Assembly: GCA_023387655.1 (NCBI GenBank)
Contig: JAEWHR010000183.1
Span: 1-64,000 of the forward strand
DNA: 64,000 bases
From: Bacillota bacterium
Lineage (GTDB): Bacteria > Bacillota > Clostridia > Lachnospirales > Lachnospiraceae
Reading direction: 5' to 3'
Shown here: piece after piece, positions 9,578-18,726 of the stretch
How the letters are laid out: every line of letters starts with the position of its first letter
Numbering within the stretch: the first letter of the stretch is position 1
Translations under genes and position numbers: made by a program
The notes under the pieces: model-generated
Database searches by the model: none
What the model was told of the DNA's origin: nothing
Seen by the model: only the letters and a program-made list of their open reading frames with translations

Positions 9578-9734
9578 GAACAAAGTGGCTTCGCCAATCT
9601 AAGCTCCGCGAATCAACAAATTCAGGGCGATGCCACTTTGTCGCACCGAAGCGTCAGCGGAGTGCGCATCCCTCGGAGAGTTATTTAATTAATATGAGAT
9701 TACTCGCTGAGTCATTTTCTATTAATTAAAAAAA
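9578..9734 (-). repeat. Dispersed structured repeat, copy A
   Basis: Contains the ACAAAGTGGC / GCCACTTTGT inverted repeat, a GC-rich CCGAAGCGTCAGCGG block, the common segment GCATCCCTCGGAGAGTT, and an AT-rich end flanked by TTAATTAA-type sequences. Positions 9618-9730 match 24658-24770 with roughly nine mismatches over about 113 nt. It directly abuts the terminator of the MFS gene. Confidence 0.85.
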
Positions 9735-9791
9735 CTGTTTTAAATTTTATATATCTAATCTCTTAGATTATACAATAATTTAAAACAGTTT
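9725..9791 (-). terminator. Terminator of the MFS transporter gene
   Basis: Perfect 15-bp outer stem (9732-9746 with 9777-9791) enclosing a second small hairpin (TAATCTAAGAGATTA on the minus strand), followed by seven T. It lies about 190 nt past the MFS stop, beyond a tandem repeat. Confidence 0.7.
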
Positions 9792-9871
9792 AAGAAATAC
9801 ATCTATTTCATATTTGATATTTATAAATGCCTTAATATCAATCTTTATGAATTATAAAAAGGCTTATCATC

Positions 9872-9976
9872 CCTTATGGCTTAACAATCTCTCTGATTCA
9901 TATGAGCCTTATGGCTTATCAATCTCTCTGATTCATGTGAGCCTTATGGATCATCACTCTCTATGCTTGTCAATGA
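9872..9976. repeat. 35-nt tandem repeat, three units
   Basis: Units 9872-9906 and 9907-9941 differ at only two positions; unit 9942-9976 is degenerate. The array ends 3 nt before the stop codon of the MFS gene, so it occupies its 3' untranslated region ahead of the terminator. Confidence 0.9.
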
Positions 9977-9978
9977 TC

Positions 9979-11265
9979 CTACTTCTTATTAACCTTGATG
10001 GATTTACTGTAACCAATAAGGCTTGCGATGCAACCCATGATACCAGTTAATAGAAACATTACAGCCATTCCACTTCCTGGACCAATTCCTACCAATCCAC
10101 CTAATATATCTGCAATATAGTTATGTGATGCCATAAAGGGTTCAAACACATAGTCCGAAAGTAAGCCACCTAATAAAATGCCGATTGGTATCGTTGAGAA
10201 TTGAATTGTGTTTCTTATAGAAAAGATTCTCCCTTGCATGGACTGTGGAATCGTTTCATACAAAATTACCTGTTGTCCAGCCAGAATAAAAGGAATTGGA
10301 ACACTCGCAGCCAAAGATGCTAGCGACCATACATAAACATTTCTTCCTACTCCCATAAATATGTCACCAAGTAAAAATGAAAAGGCAGCTGAAAAATAAA
10401 TCATTTTCATCTTATTCTTCGGCATCTTCCCAAGAGATACAATAATTCCTCCTATTATACCTCCGACTCCCATTACTGCATTGACTATTCCATACGTAAT
10501 GTCATTTCCCCTACTTCTTGATATAAGCATCGCAGGGAGTATGTTCTCATAGGTTATTCTTGAAAAGAAATTAATTAATGCCATACTTACCATAATATAA
10601 AAGATTGCCTTGTGTCTCCTGAGAAAATAAATTCCTTCCTGAAATCCTGCAATGTAAGATTCTTTCTTTTTTGAAATAATTGCTTTTTCCTCTTTGATTG
10701 GTATAAAAAAGAGCAAAACAAGCATTGCTAAAAGAAATGTTATAAGATCTATTAGTATGATACCGCTCATACCAAATATAGATAATATGGCAGCAGCTAA
10801 CATAGGTGATGAAACTGTAACTAAATTACGGGTGAAAGAATCCATCCCACTTGCCTTTTCATATTTCTCTTTAGGTATTAGCATTCCGACCGCAATGGAT
10901 GTTGCCGGAGATTGAAAAGAATCCATAAAACCTACAATAATATTCACTAAATATATGTGCCAGATCAATAATTGATTACTAATCAATAAAGCGAATATAA
11001 AGATCGTACAAATCGCCGCAATACTATCCGCAATTGCCATAATATTCTTTTTCTTATGCCGATCCACAAAAGGCCCTGCAAATACACTGACAATGATATA
11101 TGGCATAAAAGAACAAAATGACATTAGTGAGATAGAAAGGGCAGAATTTGTTTGTTGATATGCCCATAGAATTAAGGCATAGCTAGTCATCTTACTCCCT
11201 AATTGCGAGACTGACTGACTTAACCAAAAAATTATATATCTTTTAAAATCTTTATTATTTTTCAT
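9979..11265 (-). CDS. MFS transporter, macrolide-efflux/enterobactin-exporter type
   Basis: 428 residues with about twelve hydrophobic segments, in two six-helix halves. The loop after helix 2 carries AGPFVDRHKKKNIM, the A-type motif of the major facilitator superfamily, and the start (YIIFWLSQSVSQLGSKMTSYALILWAYQQT) is typical of the MefA-like branch. Proton-driven export of a small molecule is the family role; the substrate cannot be told. GGAG lies 9 nt before the ATG. It seems monocistronic, with an 11-bp hairpin upstream at 11356-11396. Nothing nearby suggests a resistance cassette. Confidence 0.85.
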   Translation of the reverse strand: MKNNKDFKRYIIFWLSQSVSQLGSKMTSYALILWAYQQTNSALSISLMSFCSFMPYIIVSVFAGPFVDRHKKKNIMAIADSIAAICTIFIFALLISNQLLIWHIYLVNIIVGFMDSFQSPATSIAVGMLIPKEKYEKASGMDSFTRNLVTVSSPMLAAAILSIFGMSGIILIDLITFLLAMLVLLFFIPIKEEKAIISKKKESYIAGFQEGIYFLRRHKAIFYIMVSMALINFFSRITYENILPAMLISRSRGNDITYGIVNAVMGVGGIIGGIIVSLGKMPKNKMKMIYFSAAFSFLLGDIFMGVGRNVYVWSLASLAASVPIPFILAGQQVILYETIPQSMQGRIFSIRNTIQFSTIPIGILLGGLLSDYVFEPFMASHNYIADILGGLVGIGPGSGMAVMFLLTGIMGCIASLIGYSKSIKVNKK

Positions 11266-11355
11266 TGGCTTTCTCCTTATAAAATTATGTTATTTTATAA
11301 GTACAAAATCCAATGTGGACAAATATAGAAACGTATTTATTGCTACGAGTAATTG

Positions 11356-11396
11356 CTCTGTACAAGTTTTGTCCATTCATTAGATCTTGTACAGAG
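11356..11396. promoter_or_regulatory. Long inverted repeat between DUF4097 gene and MFS gene
   Basis: Perfect 11-bp arms CTCTGTACAAG / CTTGTACAGAG separated by 19 nt. There is no T-run on the minus strand, so it may be a weak terminator of the operon before it or an operator for the MFS gene 90 nt downstream. Confidence 0.4.
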
Positions 11397-11449
11397 TCTA
11401 TCTTTTAAGTTGATCACCAATTTGCAAAGCATAGCTACCACCTCCATGT

Positions 11450-12358
11450 TTATTCACTATAAAAATTAATAAGAATGCGGCCAGAACCTCCATCGATTCT
11501 TATTTCATTACTAGCTTCGCTATTATGATTTTTATAGTTATCTTCTTTTGTTCCGTCAATCCATATCCCACCAGAACCACTGTCACAAGCAATGTCGTAC
11601 TCTTCAAGGTTTCCTTCTAACTCAAAGGAGCTTCTACCACTTCTACCTTCCATATTAGTCTTACCAAGTAATTTACCGGAATAAGAGAGAGAACCTGAGC
11701 CTCCTTCAAACTCTACATTATAAAATGTAGCATTCTCAATTTTTACATCACCCGAGCCACAATCTACTTTTCCCTTATCAAACTTCACATATTCTAGTAG
11801 GCTGGAACCAGAGCCTAAGCTTAGATTTGCTTTTTTTGCATATAGATTACGTCCTACAAAATTACCAGAACCACTATCAATAATCATATTATCAGCAACT
11901 AAATCTTCAACTTTCATGGTAGCGGAACCGCTGTCAAGCTCCACTCTGCCAGCAGTAAAGTCACGTGGCACTGTTACAATTACTTCCATCTCTTGATTCC
12001 AATCACCCGTCCAGCCAAATATCCATGAAATATGAAATCTATTGTTATCATCAATGATTAAAGTTCCATCCGAAGTTACCTTAACCTCCAATGTATCTGG
12101 AACATTTTTTGCTTCCACAATAACTTTGTTAGTATCTCCACTTACTACCGTTAGCTTCTTATCACCATTCGAAAGATTTAAATTTTTAACATTATCAAAA
12201 TCCTTTATAAAACTAACATAATTTTTACTCTCTTCATAAACATCAAATCCATAGCTTACTCCAGATACTACAGCAACAATGCTAGATAAAATACCTACCA
12301 TAAGAAATGCTGCAAATCCCATCGCACAATACTTTATAACTCTTTGTAAAGGACTCAT
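11450..12358 (-). CDS. DUF4097-family membrane-anchored protein
   Basis: 302 residues from the ATG at 12358, which has GGAGGTG 7-8 nt upstream and overlaps the previous stop as ATGA. One membrane helix near residues 15-38; the rest is a repetitive beta structure in which Gly-Ser-Gly turns recur (DSGSATM, DSGSGNF, GSGDVKI, GGSGSLSY, DSGSGGIW), the signature of DUF4097/'putative adhesin' beta-helices. This family commonly accompanies LiaF-like and PspC-type envelope-stress proteins, as it does here. Translation is coupled to the LiaF-like gene. Probably an extracytoplasmic sensor or modulator; the exact role is unknown. Confidence 0.8.
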   Translation of the reverse strand: MSPLQRVIKYCAMGFAAFLMVGILSSIVAVVSGVSYGFDVYEESKNYVSFIKDFDNVKNLNLSNGDKKLTVVSGDTNKVIVEAKNVPDTLEVKVTSDGTLIIDDNNRFHISWIFGWTGDWNQEMEVIVTVPRDFTAGRVELDSGSATMKVEDLVADNMIIDSGSGNFVGRNLYAKKANLSLGSGSSLLEYVKFDKGKVDCGSGDVKIENATFYNVEFEGGSGSLSYSGKLLGKTNMEGRSGRSSFELEGNLEEYDIACDSGSGGIWIDGTKEDNYKNHNSEASNEIRIDGGSGRILINFYSE

Positions 12359-13023
12359 CGAATCTCTACACCTCCAAACATACAAGTCGCATTGACATAG
12401 ATTGTCGGAACATCTCCTGTTGTACGTCTACGGTGATTACTAATTCCCCCAAAGAAGGAACTAGAAGATACCTTAACTCGGATATTCTCTGGTACGTAAA
12501 TATCAATACCTCCAAAAATAGAAGTAGCATCAATACAGACATTTTCTTCAATGATAGCACTTCTTAAATCAAGTTTCACGCCTCCAAAGATAGCATTTAG
12601 CTCAGCTCCTTGAAATAGTTGGTTTGAAAATTGAACCGTATTCCCGCTAAAAGTTGCAGCATAGCTACATTCTTTTGGTATTGGTAGCTTCACTTTACTA
12701 CTTCCGCTAAATGTAGCACGTACTAATATATTTAGCCCAATAATAATTAAAACAACAGGAATAATGAGTTTTCTTACCGTATCTGCTAAGAATATTCCTT
12801 GACTATTTAATAATAGCATGATACCAACTACAAGACCAATGAGAGAAAACCCTCCAAATCCATTACTGATAATAGAAATTCCACAAGGTACGATTAAAAA
12901 TAATGTCCACCATCCAGGAAAAAATAAAGATACATCCCACCAATGAAATACATTTCCTGCGATTATTACACCTAGAGACATCCAAAATAGTCCCCACAAT
13001 ACATTTGATATTCGATACCGCAT
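12355..13023 (-). CDS. LiaF-like membrane protein (LiaF transmembrane + C-terminal domain)
   Basis: 222 residues. Four hydrophobic helices in residues 1-115 (WGLFWMSLGVIIAGNVF, WWTLFLIVPCGISII, LIGLVVGIMLLLN, LIIPVVLIIIGLNILV), then a soluble beta domain (about 130-222) with the repeated IFGGVKLDLR / IFGGIDIYVP / FGGISN / MFGGVEIR pattern typical of the LiaF C-terminal domain. In Bacillus LiaF restrains the LiaSR two-component system during cell-wall stress; no LiaSR genes are in this window. It heads an operon with the DUF4097 gene, and GGAGGAGGG precedes the ATG. A paralogue lies at 47249-48112. Confidence 0.85.
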   Translation of the reverse strand: MRYRISNVLWGLFWMSLGVIIAGNVFHWWDVSLFFPGWWTLFLIVPCGISIISNGFGGFSLIGLVVGIMLLLNSQGIFLADTVRKLIIPVVLIIIGLNILVRATFSGSSKVKLPIPKECSYAATFSGNTVQFSNQLFQGAELNAIFGGVKLDLRSAIIEENVCIDATSIFGGIDIYVPENIRVKVSSSSFFGGISNHRRRTTGDVPTIYVNATCMFGGVEIR

Positions 13024-13157
13024 AACATCCCTCCTCCTTATTTATTCAGGCATTATTCTATACTATCTTCCCTTCGCCTGACACGAACTCTCTTCTTATG
13101 TAATCATATTATTACAGCACCCACTCACTTGCAAGTTAGAATTCTATTAGAATCATT

Positions 13158-13231
13158 AAAAAGCGAGAACAACTAGGTTTTCACAAAAAGCATATCCGCT
13201 TATAAGTGAATGTTTAGTTGTCTCGCTTTAC
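13158..13231 (-). terminator. Terminator of the lipoprotein / zinc-ribbon operon
   Basis: Near-perfect 13-14 bp arms (AAGCGAGAACAACTA with TAGTTGTCTCGCTT, one bulged base) around a 39-nt loop that can form a further small hairpin; TTTTTAAT follows on the minus strand. Located about 80 nt past the stop at 13312. Confidence 0.6.
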
Positions 13232-13311
13232 ATAGTAAATTCTCCGAAAATATTTCTAAATTGTATACTTCAAGAATTTATATTGAATAAAACGAAAAAG
13301 CTTAGACTTAT

Positions 13312-15099
13312 TTATGGCTCTTCTTTAACTTCGCTCTGAGGATTATCAACCTCATTCGATGTTATAACTTCTTTTTTTAATACCATGCCCGATTTCTTTT
13401 TTTTCACAAGGAACACAGTAATAATTACAGCACCTGCCACGATTGCAATAACTATAAAAATCAAAATTGCATAAAACAATACATTCGCTTTTTCAATTGC
13501 AACAGATACGTTAATTCTTCCCCCATACGTTGAGATACTATCTGTATAATAACCGTTCTTTTGAATTCTTTTCGTCTCGTTTCCTGCAAGAACTGTATTA
13601 TTGGAATTAAAGTATGTCACCTTTAGAGAATCTGGAACCATTATTTTATAATTAACTTCACAATCTTCAATAGGAATTAATCCAGATAGCATAAATACAT
13701 GATCCAAAGTATAGACTTTGTTTTTTAGGTTGGATAAAGAAGATTCCTTCACCTGAAGAATATTCGCTTTATCACTATAACTTTCACCTTTATCAATTTT
13801 TTTTGTAAAGGTAACAACAACAGTGTCTCCTTGCTCTTGATATGTTATCTCCTGACCTAAATCTTTATAAAATTCTTTACATTTTACCTCATCGATATCA
13901 CTACCATTTGGTAAAAAAGTAAACTCAGTCGTTAGCTTTGCAGACATATCATCTTCAAAAATACATTTGACATCAATATTCTTAACTGTAACAGACTGTT
14001 CTGCTTCAAAGTTGCTACTAAATACACTATCGTAATAGCTTGCGCCTTGATAATTGTATTTCGCATCTGCTACCTCACTAGCATCTTGGTAAGAAGTAAA
14101 ATCGTACCAACCATAATTAAGTCCATCTGGCACCGACAAATATACATCTATATAATCCGTATCCATCCTTAATGCATTAAAAAGATTTCCGAGATTATAG
14201 TATTCCTCTAATTCATATGAAAAAGCAAAAATAGAGGTATTTGTTACTGATAACTTAACTGGTGGCTCTGATACATTAGTCTCTCCGTCTGAATTCATTA
14301 CAGAAATTAGGAACTGATTAATTTTTTCTAGATTATCTAAACGATAAATAATCGTTCCTGCGGTAGCATTATACTCCACATTTTCATTAAATTTTTTAAA
14401 GTATGAAAGAATGTCTTCTTCCTTTATCCCTATAAGATCAGCTGTGTTAAGATAAATTTCTATTGTCTTTGTTGCATTTGAATTAATATCATATTCAGAA
14501 AAACACTTAACCTTTGAAACACCTACTGTTGTACTCTTCTCCATGGTAGGTTCCTGGTATCCATAATATACTTCTTCCCCATTATAGTTTAAATAGCGAG
14601 AACCCCAATTATAGATTTCAGAGGAATCATAACTACATATTCCTGACTCATCAATTGCTTTTAACGCCCAATCAATAAAAAGTGCCTTATCAGTCAGGTC
14701 CTGATATTTTAGCGTATGTGTAAAATACTCGGTGGTATTCGTAAATTCTGCCAGACCTTTTGCTCCAAATAATGCTTCAATCTTATTGTTATAATCATTA
14801 GCATCCTTAAATTCTATTTTATAAGAATACGTATAATTAGAATCGGTTTCATCATATACAACAGATAACTCCAGTCCTTGTGGCGCAGCCTTTTCCAATA
14901 ATAATTGATTCAATGCCTCAAAACCACCATCTAAGTACTCCGCTTCGGAAGAAGAAGCTACCGCCGTCACAATAAGCTCTCCAGAGCCATCTTTATTTAA
15001 ATTCGTTGTTGTAGTGATTTCAGCACCACAAGCTGAAAACACAAGCATACAGAATAAGGAAACTAAAAAAAGTTGTATTTTTTTCATATTGATATCCAT
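13312..15099 (-). CDS. Large lipoprotein with C-terminal membrane anchor
   Basis: 595 residues. Signal peptide with lipobox VFSAC (lipid Cys at about 24); the mature N-terminus, EITTTTNLNKDGSGELIVT, resembles the opening of LppM-type domains ('T-x-N-x-DGSG'), repeated in spirit around residue 375. A single C-terminal helix (about 545-570, VLFYAILIFIVIAIVAGAVIITVF) is followed by a KKKK stretch and a short acidic tail, so the protein is held at both ends with the bulk outside. The start may instead be the ATG at 15087; ribosome-site spacing does not decide. It follows the zinc-ribbon gene by 43 nt and is probably co-transcribed. Function unknown. Confidence 0.75.
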   Translation of the reverse strand: MDINMKKIQLFLVSLFCMLVFSACGAEITTTTNLNKDGSGELIVTAVASSSEAEYLDGGFEALNQLLLEKAAPQGLELSVVYDETDSNYTYSYKIEFKDANDYNNKIEALFGAKGLAEFTNTTEYFTHTLKYQDLTDKALFIDWALKAIDESGICSYDSSEIYNWGSRYLNYNGEEVYYGYQEPTMEKSTTVGVSKVKCFSEYDINSNATKTIEIYLNTADLIGIKEEDILSYFKKFNENVEYNATAGTIIYRLDNLEKINQFLISVMNSDGETNVSEPPVKLSVTNTSIFAFSYELEEYYNLGNLFNALRMDTDYIDVYLSVPDGLNYGWYDFTSYQDASEVADAKYNYQGASYYDSVFSSNFEAEQSVTVKNIDVKCIFEDDMSAKLTTEFTFLPNGSDIDEVKCKEFYKDLGQEITYQEQGDTVVVTFTKKIDKGESYSDKANILQVKESSLSNLKNKVYTLDHVFMLSGLIPIEDCEVNYKIMVPDSLKVTYFNSNNTVLAGNETKRIQKNGYYTDSISTYGGRINVSVAIEKANVLFYAILIFIVIAIVAGAVIITVFLVKKKKSGMVLKKEVITSNEVDNPQSEVKEEP

Positions 15100-15142
15100 G
15101 CCCCTTTCTAAATCAGGTTGAAAGAATTATATTCTTTCAGCC

Positions 15143-17857
15143 TTACCCCTCAACTTTTTCGTTTGATGTAATATAGCGAATTTGGGTGGATATATTCGTC
15201 AATTCCGCTTCAACCGCATCATAGAGATAGTAATCCCCATACTCTGTAAAGGTAACTAAAAACTTAGTTCCCTCATCATTGATTGACTCTGCCCAAACCA
15301 TATCTGGAAGTGATACTGGGCTTTCCTTTCCATTTTCTATGATGACTTTGTAGGATTCATAATCTCTTACCATATTCTTAACATAATATTTTTTATTGGT
15401 ATCCCCAACTGGTTGCACTAGTTTACCTTCTTTAAATACGTATATTTTCGCCGTTAAATTATAACTGGAATCTAAAATGTATTCCGGCGTCTCATCCATC
15501 ACTACATCAAGCTTCTTCGAATCGATATTGTAACAACTGATAGATTCACCGACTAGAAATAAATTCTCTTCCGATTCGTCAAAATAAAAATCAAGGTAAT
15601 CGTAGTTCGTAATTCCTTCAAGAGTGGTAAATTTATTCTCTTTTTTATCAAATAAAGTAATCTCACCATCAACAAAAAACAATAACTTATCAAATTCTTT
15701 CGAAGCTGTAAGTAATTGATCAAAGGTAACTTCTTGCTTATATAACTCTTTTCCCTTACTATCTAATAACATTGCATTATTTTTATTTACTCTTAATATA
15801 CGATTTGATGATTTGGAGTAATAATAATTTGAATCATTAAAATATGACGTCATGTCATCACTCAATGACATTTTTTTCACTTTTTCTTTTTCAAAGGTGT
15901 AAATTCCGTTATAACTCCGAAACACAAATCCATCTTGGAAAATCTCCATACTCTCTGGATGAATCATTGAGTAGGAATCTCCCTTAGAGGATTCCCCTTT
16001 CCCTATTATGGAACCACTTGATACGGAATCGTTTTTCTTATGCGTCATTCCAAGATATGTAAGGCATACAAGAATTGATAACGCAATCATAATTGTCATA
16101 TCAAGGCGCTTCCATGTACCAACGAAAAACACCTCATCCTTACTACCTTTTTTATGGAGTAATTCCGGTAAGTAATAAGCACAAGCCATAGCACCAGCAG
16201 AAATTAAAACAAACACCAATAAACTAAGAAGGATATTTACCTTAAACGCTACTCCTACCTCCGAACTTCCTAGAGCACTCAGGGAGATTCTCACTCTTGA
16301 AACATAATAAACAAACAATTGTATCAATAGGATAACACCGGTAAAGATTCCTACATTTTTTATGTAATTCTTCCTATCTGACTTTTCAAACTTAAGATAC
16401 ATCTGGTAAAGAAGATACCAAAGGAAGATACACCAAGAAAGTGCTAAAATAACAGAGCATGTAACTTGAAATCCATTCATACTACTTCTTAAGGTGGTAA
16501 CACTCCCTCCGCTGGCAATTTGAAATCCTCCGAAGGATAACGCATTTGCTACAATTAAAAATACATTCGGTAGGGCAAGTAAAATACTTCCTATCGCTTT
16601 CCACATACCTTCTCGTATGATGGTAATCAACATAATAAGTATGGATGAAACTATAACACCCATAGCATACTTCTTATAATATTGTTTTAAGTTCCACAAA
16701 AGACTTCCTGCTTGCAACGTTTTAATTTCTCTTAATTTTAAGATACCAGTTATAATATAACAGGACAATAAGGTAATCAATATTGTTCCCAATAGAGAAC
16801 TGAATCCGCCATAAGATATTTTAACTTTCATAAACATACCCTTAGCCAAATTCATTGGAATGAGGGATGTTAAAAAGAAAAGTATAGTTAATACGAAGGT
16901 TACATTCAGTGTGATTGGAAGTGCTTTTTTATTCTGGAATGTAGTCTCCTGGGAGAACAAAAATTTTAAAGAAGATCTTACCTTTTGATGGCATAATAGC
17001 ATCCATGAGAAAAACATAGAAACAAATGGTATTAATGCCAAAAGCAATACGTGGATATTCATATGTACTACAAAACTCTCACCAACCGCTGATACCGATA
17101 ATTTTATAGAATGAAGATATGACATTCGTAAAAGACGATAAAAGGTTAAAAATCCTTTATTGGATTCATCAGAAAAGACTTCTACCAATTGGCTTAACAA
17201 AGAGTCAATCTGACTCTTAAAAAATGCATTCGCTAGTAAAGTTAAAATTAGTGATAATAGTGTTGATATGCACAATGTTACAATAAGTAAAAAAGCTGAT
17301 TCCTTTATTGTTGAAATGGATATCATTTCTTTTCCAGTATTTCTTAAAAAATGATTCCACTTATCAGATCCGATTTTTTGTATTTTTTTTAGATTTGGAG
17401 AAAGTTCTTTCCTGAGATTTTCACCATTTTCGACTTGTGTCTCCTCTTTTTGTTCCAAAACATTCTCACCTTGATTCACTTCCTTGTGCTCCAAAACAAT
17501 CTCACCTTGATTCACTTCCTTGTTCCCCAAAACATTTTCGTCTTGTTTCACTTCCTTGTGTTCCAAAACATTTTCGTCTTGTTTCACTTCCTTGTGTTCC
17601 AAAGTATCTTCATTAACTTTCTTTTCTTCCTTAGACACATTCATCTCTTGGGAAGACTCTTTGCTGGAAGCAAACTTTTCTTCCAATTTCTTTCCTTCCT
17701 CTTGACTTTCGTCCATGGATACTTTTAAGTCTTGTGTTTCTTGTGTTAACTCCCGTGATTCTTCTGCTATTTCATTGGTAACCTCTAATGGATCACGGCA
17801 CGTTATACAGACACCATCGACATTCTCTGTGAATTTCCCACAATGTTTGCAATACAT
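15143..17857 (-). CDS. Zinc-ribbon polytopic membrane protein with C-terminal extracytoplasmic domain
   Basis: 904 residues in four parts. Residues 1-22 form a zinc ribbon, CxxC...CxxC (CKHC, CITC). Residues about 30-150 are highly charged, with five tandem 12-residue units of the LEHKEVKQDENV type (about 83-142). Residues about 178-600 contain ten hydrophobic segments. Residues about 620-904 are soluble and beta-rich with repeated YxFDKKE / LLDSKGKEL blades, reminiscent of a small beta-propeller. GAGGG precedes the ATG. It seems to form an operon with the downstream lipoprotein, which may be its partner. I do not recognise a named family for the whole protein. Confidence 0.75.
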   Translation of the reverse strand: MYCKHCGKFTENVDGVCITCRDPLEVTNEIAEESRELTQETQDLKVSMDESQEEGKKLEEKFASSKESSQEMNVSKEEKKVNEDTLEHKEVKQDENVLEHKEVKQDENVLGNKEVNQGEIVLEHKEVNQGENVLEQKEETQVENGENLRKELSPNLKKIQKIGSDKWNHFLRNTGKEMISISTIKESAFLLIVTLCISTLLSLILTLLANAFFKSQIDSLLSQLVEVFSDESNKGFLTFYRLLRMSYLHSIKLSVSAVGESFVVHMNIHVLLLALIPFVSMFFSWMLLCHQKVRSSLKFLFSQETTFQNKKALPITLNVTFVLTILFFLTSLIPMNLAKGMFMKVKISYGGFSSLLGTILITLLSCYIITGILKLREIKTLQAGSLLWNLKQYYKKYAMGVIVSSILIMLITIIREGMWKAIGSILLALPNVFLIVANALSFGGFQIASGGSVTTLRSSMNGFQVTCSVILALSWCIFLWYLLYQMYLKFEKSDRKNYIKNVGIFTGVILLIQLFVYYVSRVRISLSALGSSEVGVAFKVNILLSLLVFVLISAGAMACAYYLPELLHKKGSKDEVFFVGTWKRLDMTIMIALSILVCLTYLGMTHKKNDSVSSGSIIGKGESSKGDSYSMIHPESMEIFQDGFVFRSYNGIYTFEKEKVKKMSLSDDMTSYFNDSNYYYSKSSNRILRVNKNNAMLLDSKGKELYKQEVTFDQLLTASKEFDKLLFFVDGEITLFDKKENKFTTLEGITNYDYLDFYFDESEENLFLVGESISCYNIDSKKLDVVMDETPEYILDSSYNLTAKIYVFKEGKLVQPVGDTNKKYYVKNMVRDYESYKVIIENGKESPVSLPDMVWAESINDEGTKFLVTFTEYGDYYLYDAVEAELTNISTQIRYITSNEKVEG

Positions 17858-17984
17858 AGAATTCCCTCATTTCTATCTTATATTATACGCTACAGAAATA
17901 ATATACTATTTTATTACATTAAAGTCAATTTATGTAACCTTTTTTCATTAATAAAAATAATAAATTACGGACATAAATAAGAAG

Positions 17985-18027
17985 AAGCATTTACAACATA
18001 ACTAAGAAAGTTATCTTGTAAATGCTC
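17985..18027 (-). terminator. Terminator of infC-rpmI-rplT
   Basis: Arms of about 18 bp (GAAGCATTTACAACATAAC with GTTATCTTGTAAATGCTC, one mismatch), loop of 6 nt, then TTCTTCTTATTT on the minus strand, 30 nt past the rplT stop. Confidence 0.75.
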
Positions 18028-18054
18028 CTACTTTATAAGATCACCGAAGTGTTA

Positions 18055-18411
18055 TTAAGCTAATTTGGATTTTGCAACTTCAACTAAAGCTTTGAAGCCT
18101 TCTGCATCATTAACAGCAAGTTCAGCTAACATTTTTCTGTTCACAGTAACCTCAGCTAACTTTAAGCCGTACATGAATTTGCTATAAGAAAGACCATTCA
18201 TTCTTGCAGCTGCATTGATTCTTGCGATCCATAACTGTCTGAATTGTCTCTTTCTCTCTTTACGTCCTGCAAAAGCGGAAGTTAAAGCTCTCATAACGGA
18301 CTGCTTTGCTACTCTATACTGCTTACTTCTGGCACCTCTGTAACCTTTTGCAAGCTTTAATACTTTATTATGCTTCTTCTTAGCGTTTAAGCCGCCTTTA
18401 ATTCTTGCCAT
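18055..18411 (-). CDS. rplT: Ribosomal protein bL20
   Basis: 118 residues, the normal length for bL20. The whole sequence fits the family: a basic N-terminal helix (ARIKGGLNAKKKHNKVLKLAKGYRGARSKQ shown here only in part by its RGARSK core), RQLWIARINAAAR in the middle and the globular C-terminal half ending EVAKSKLA. Early assembly protein of the large subunit that binds 23S rRNA; in Firmicutes it also represses its own operon through the leader. Third gene of infC-rpmI-rplT, 27 nt after rpmI, with GGAGGG upstream of the start. Confidence 0.98.
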   Translation of the reverse strand: MARIKGGLNAKKKHNKVLKLAKGYRGARSKQYRVAKQSVMRALTSAFAGRKERKRQFRQLWIARINAAARMNGLSYSKFMYGLKLAEVTVNRKMLAELAVNDAEGFKALVEVAKSKLA

Positions 18412-18438
18412 CGTCTATTCCCTCCTTGTTACCTAATC

Positions 18439-18636
18439 TTAGAGATATGGTAAAATCTTCTTCATGTTCTTTTCGTTACTTGGATCCATCATTGTTGCTT
18501 TTCTAAGATTTCTCTTTGTTTTTTGGGACTTCTTAGTCAAGATATGCTGTTTTCCAGCTTTCATTCTCTTTAATTTACCTGTACCGGTTACCTTAAAACG
18601 CTTAGCTGCAGCTTTGCTTGTCTTTAATTTAGGCAT
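18439..18636 (-). CDS. rpmI: Ribosomal protein bL35
   Basis: 65 residues, a standard length. The start MPKLKTSKAAAKRFKVTGTG and the basic middle with HILTKKS identify bL35 of the large subunit. AAGGAGG lies 6 nt before the ATG. It sits between infC and rplT in the universal order. Confidence 0.98.
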   Translation of the reverse strand: MPKLKTSKAAAKRFKVTGTGKLKRMKAGKQHILTKKSQKTKRNLRKATMMDPSNEKNMKKILPYL

Positions 18637-18726
18637 GATATTTCCTCCTTAAAATTCGGTTGCACATAATGCACTAACCTTTGATTTTATAATGACAATA
18701 GGTTTGCACAATGTGCTCCTATTGTT

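Noticed and set aside
12366..12560. 64-codon minus-strand frame inside the LiaF-like gene
   Set aside because: Out of frame with the LiaF-like domain, which has a full family match and a strong ribosome site; the smaller frame has neither.
17435..17728. Plus-strand frames opposite the charged repeat of the zinc-ribbon protein
   Set aside because: They are antisense to a 36-nt coding repeat, which keeps several frames open; no ribosome site or family match.
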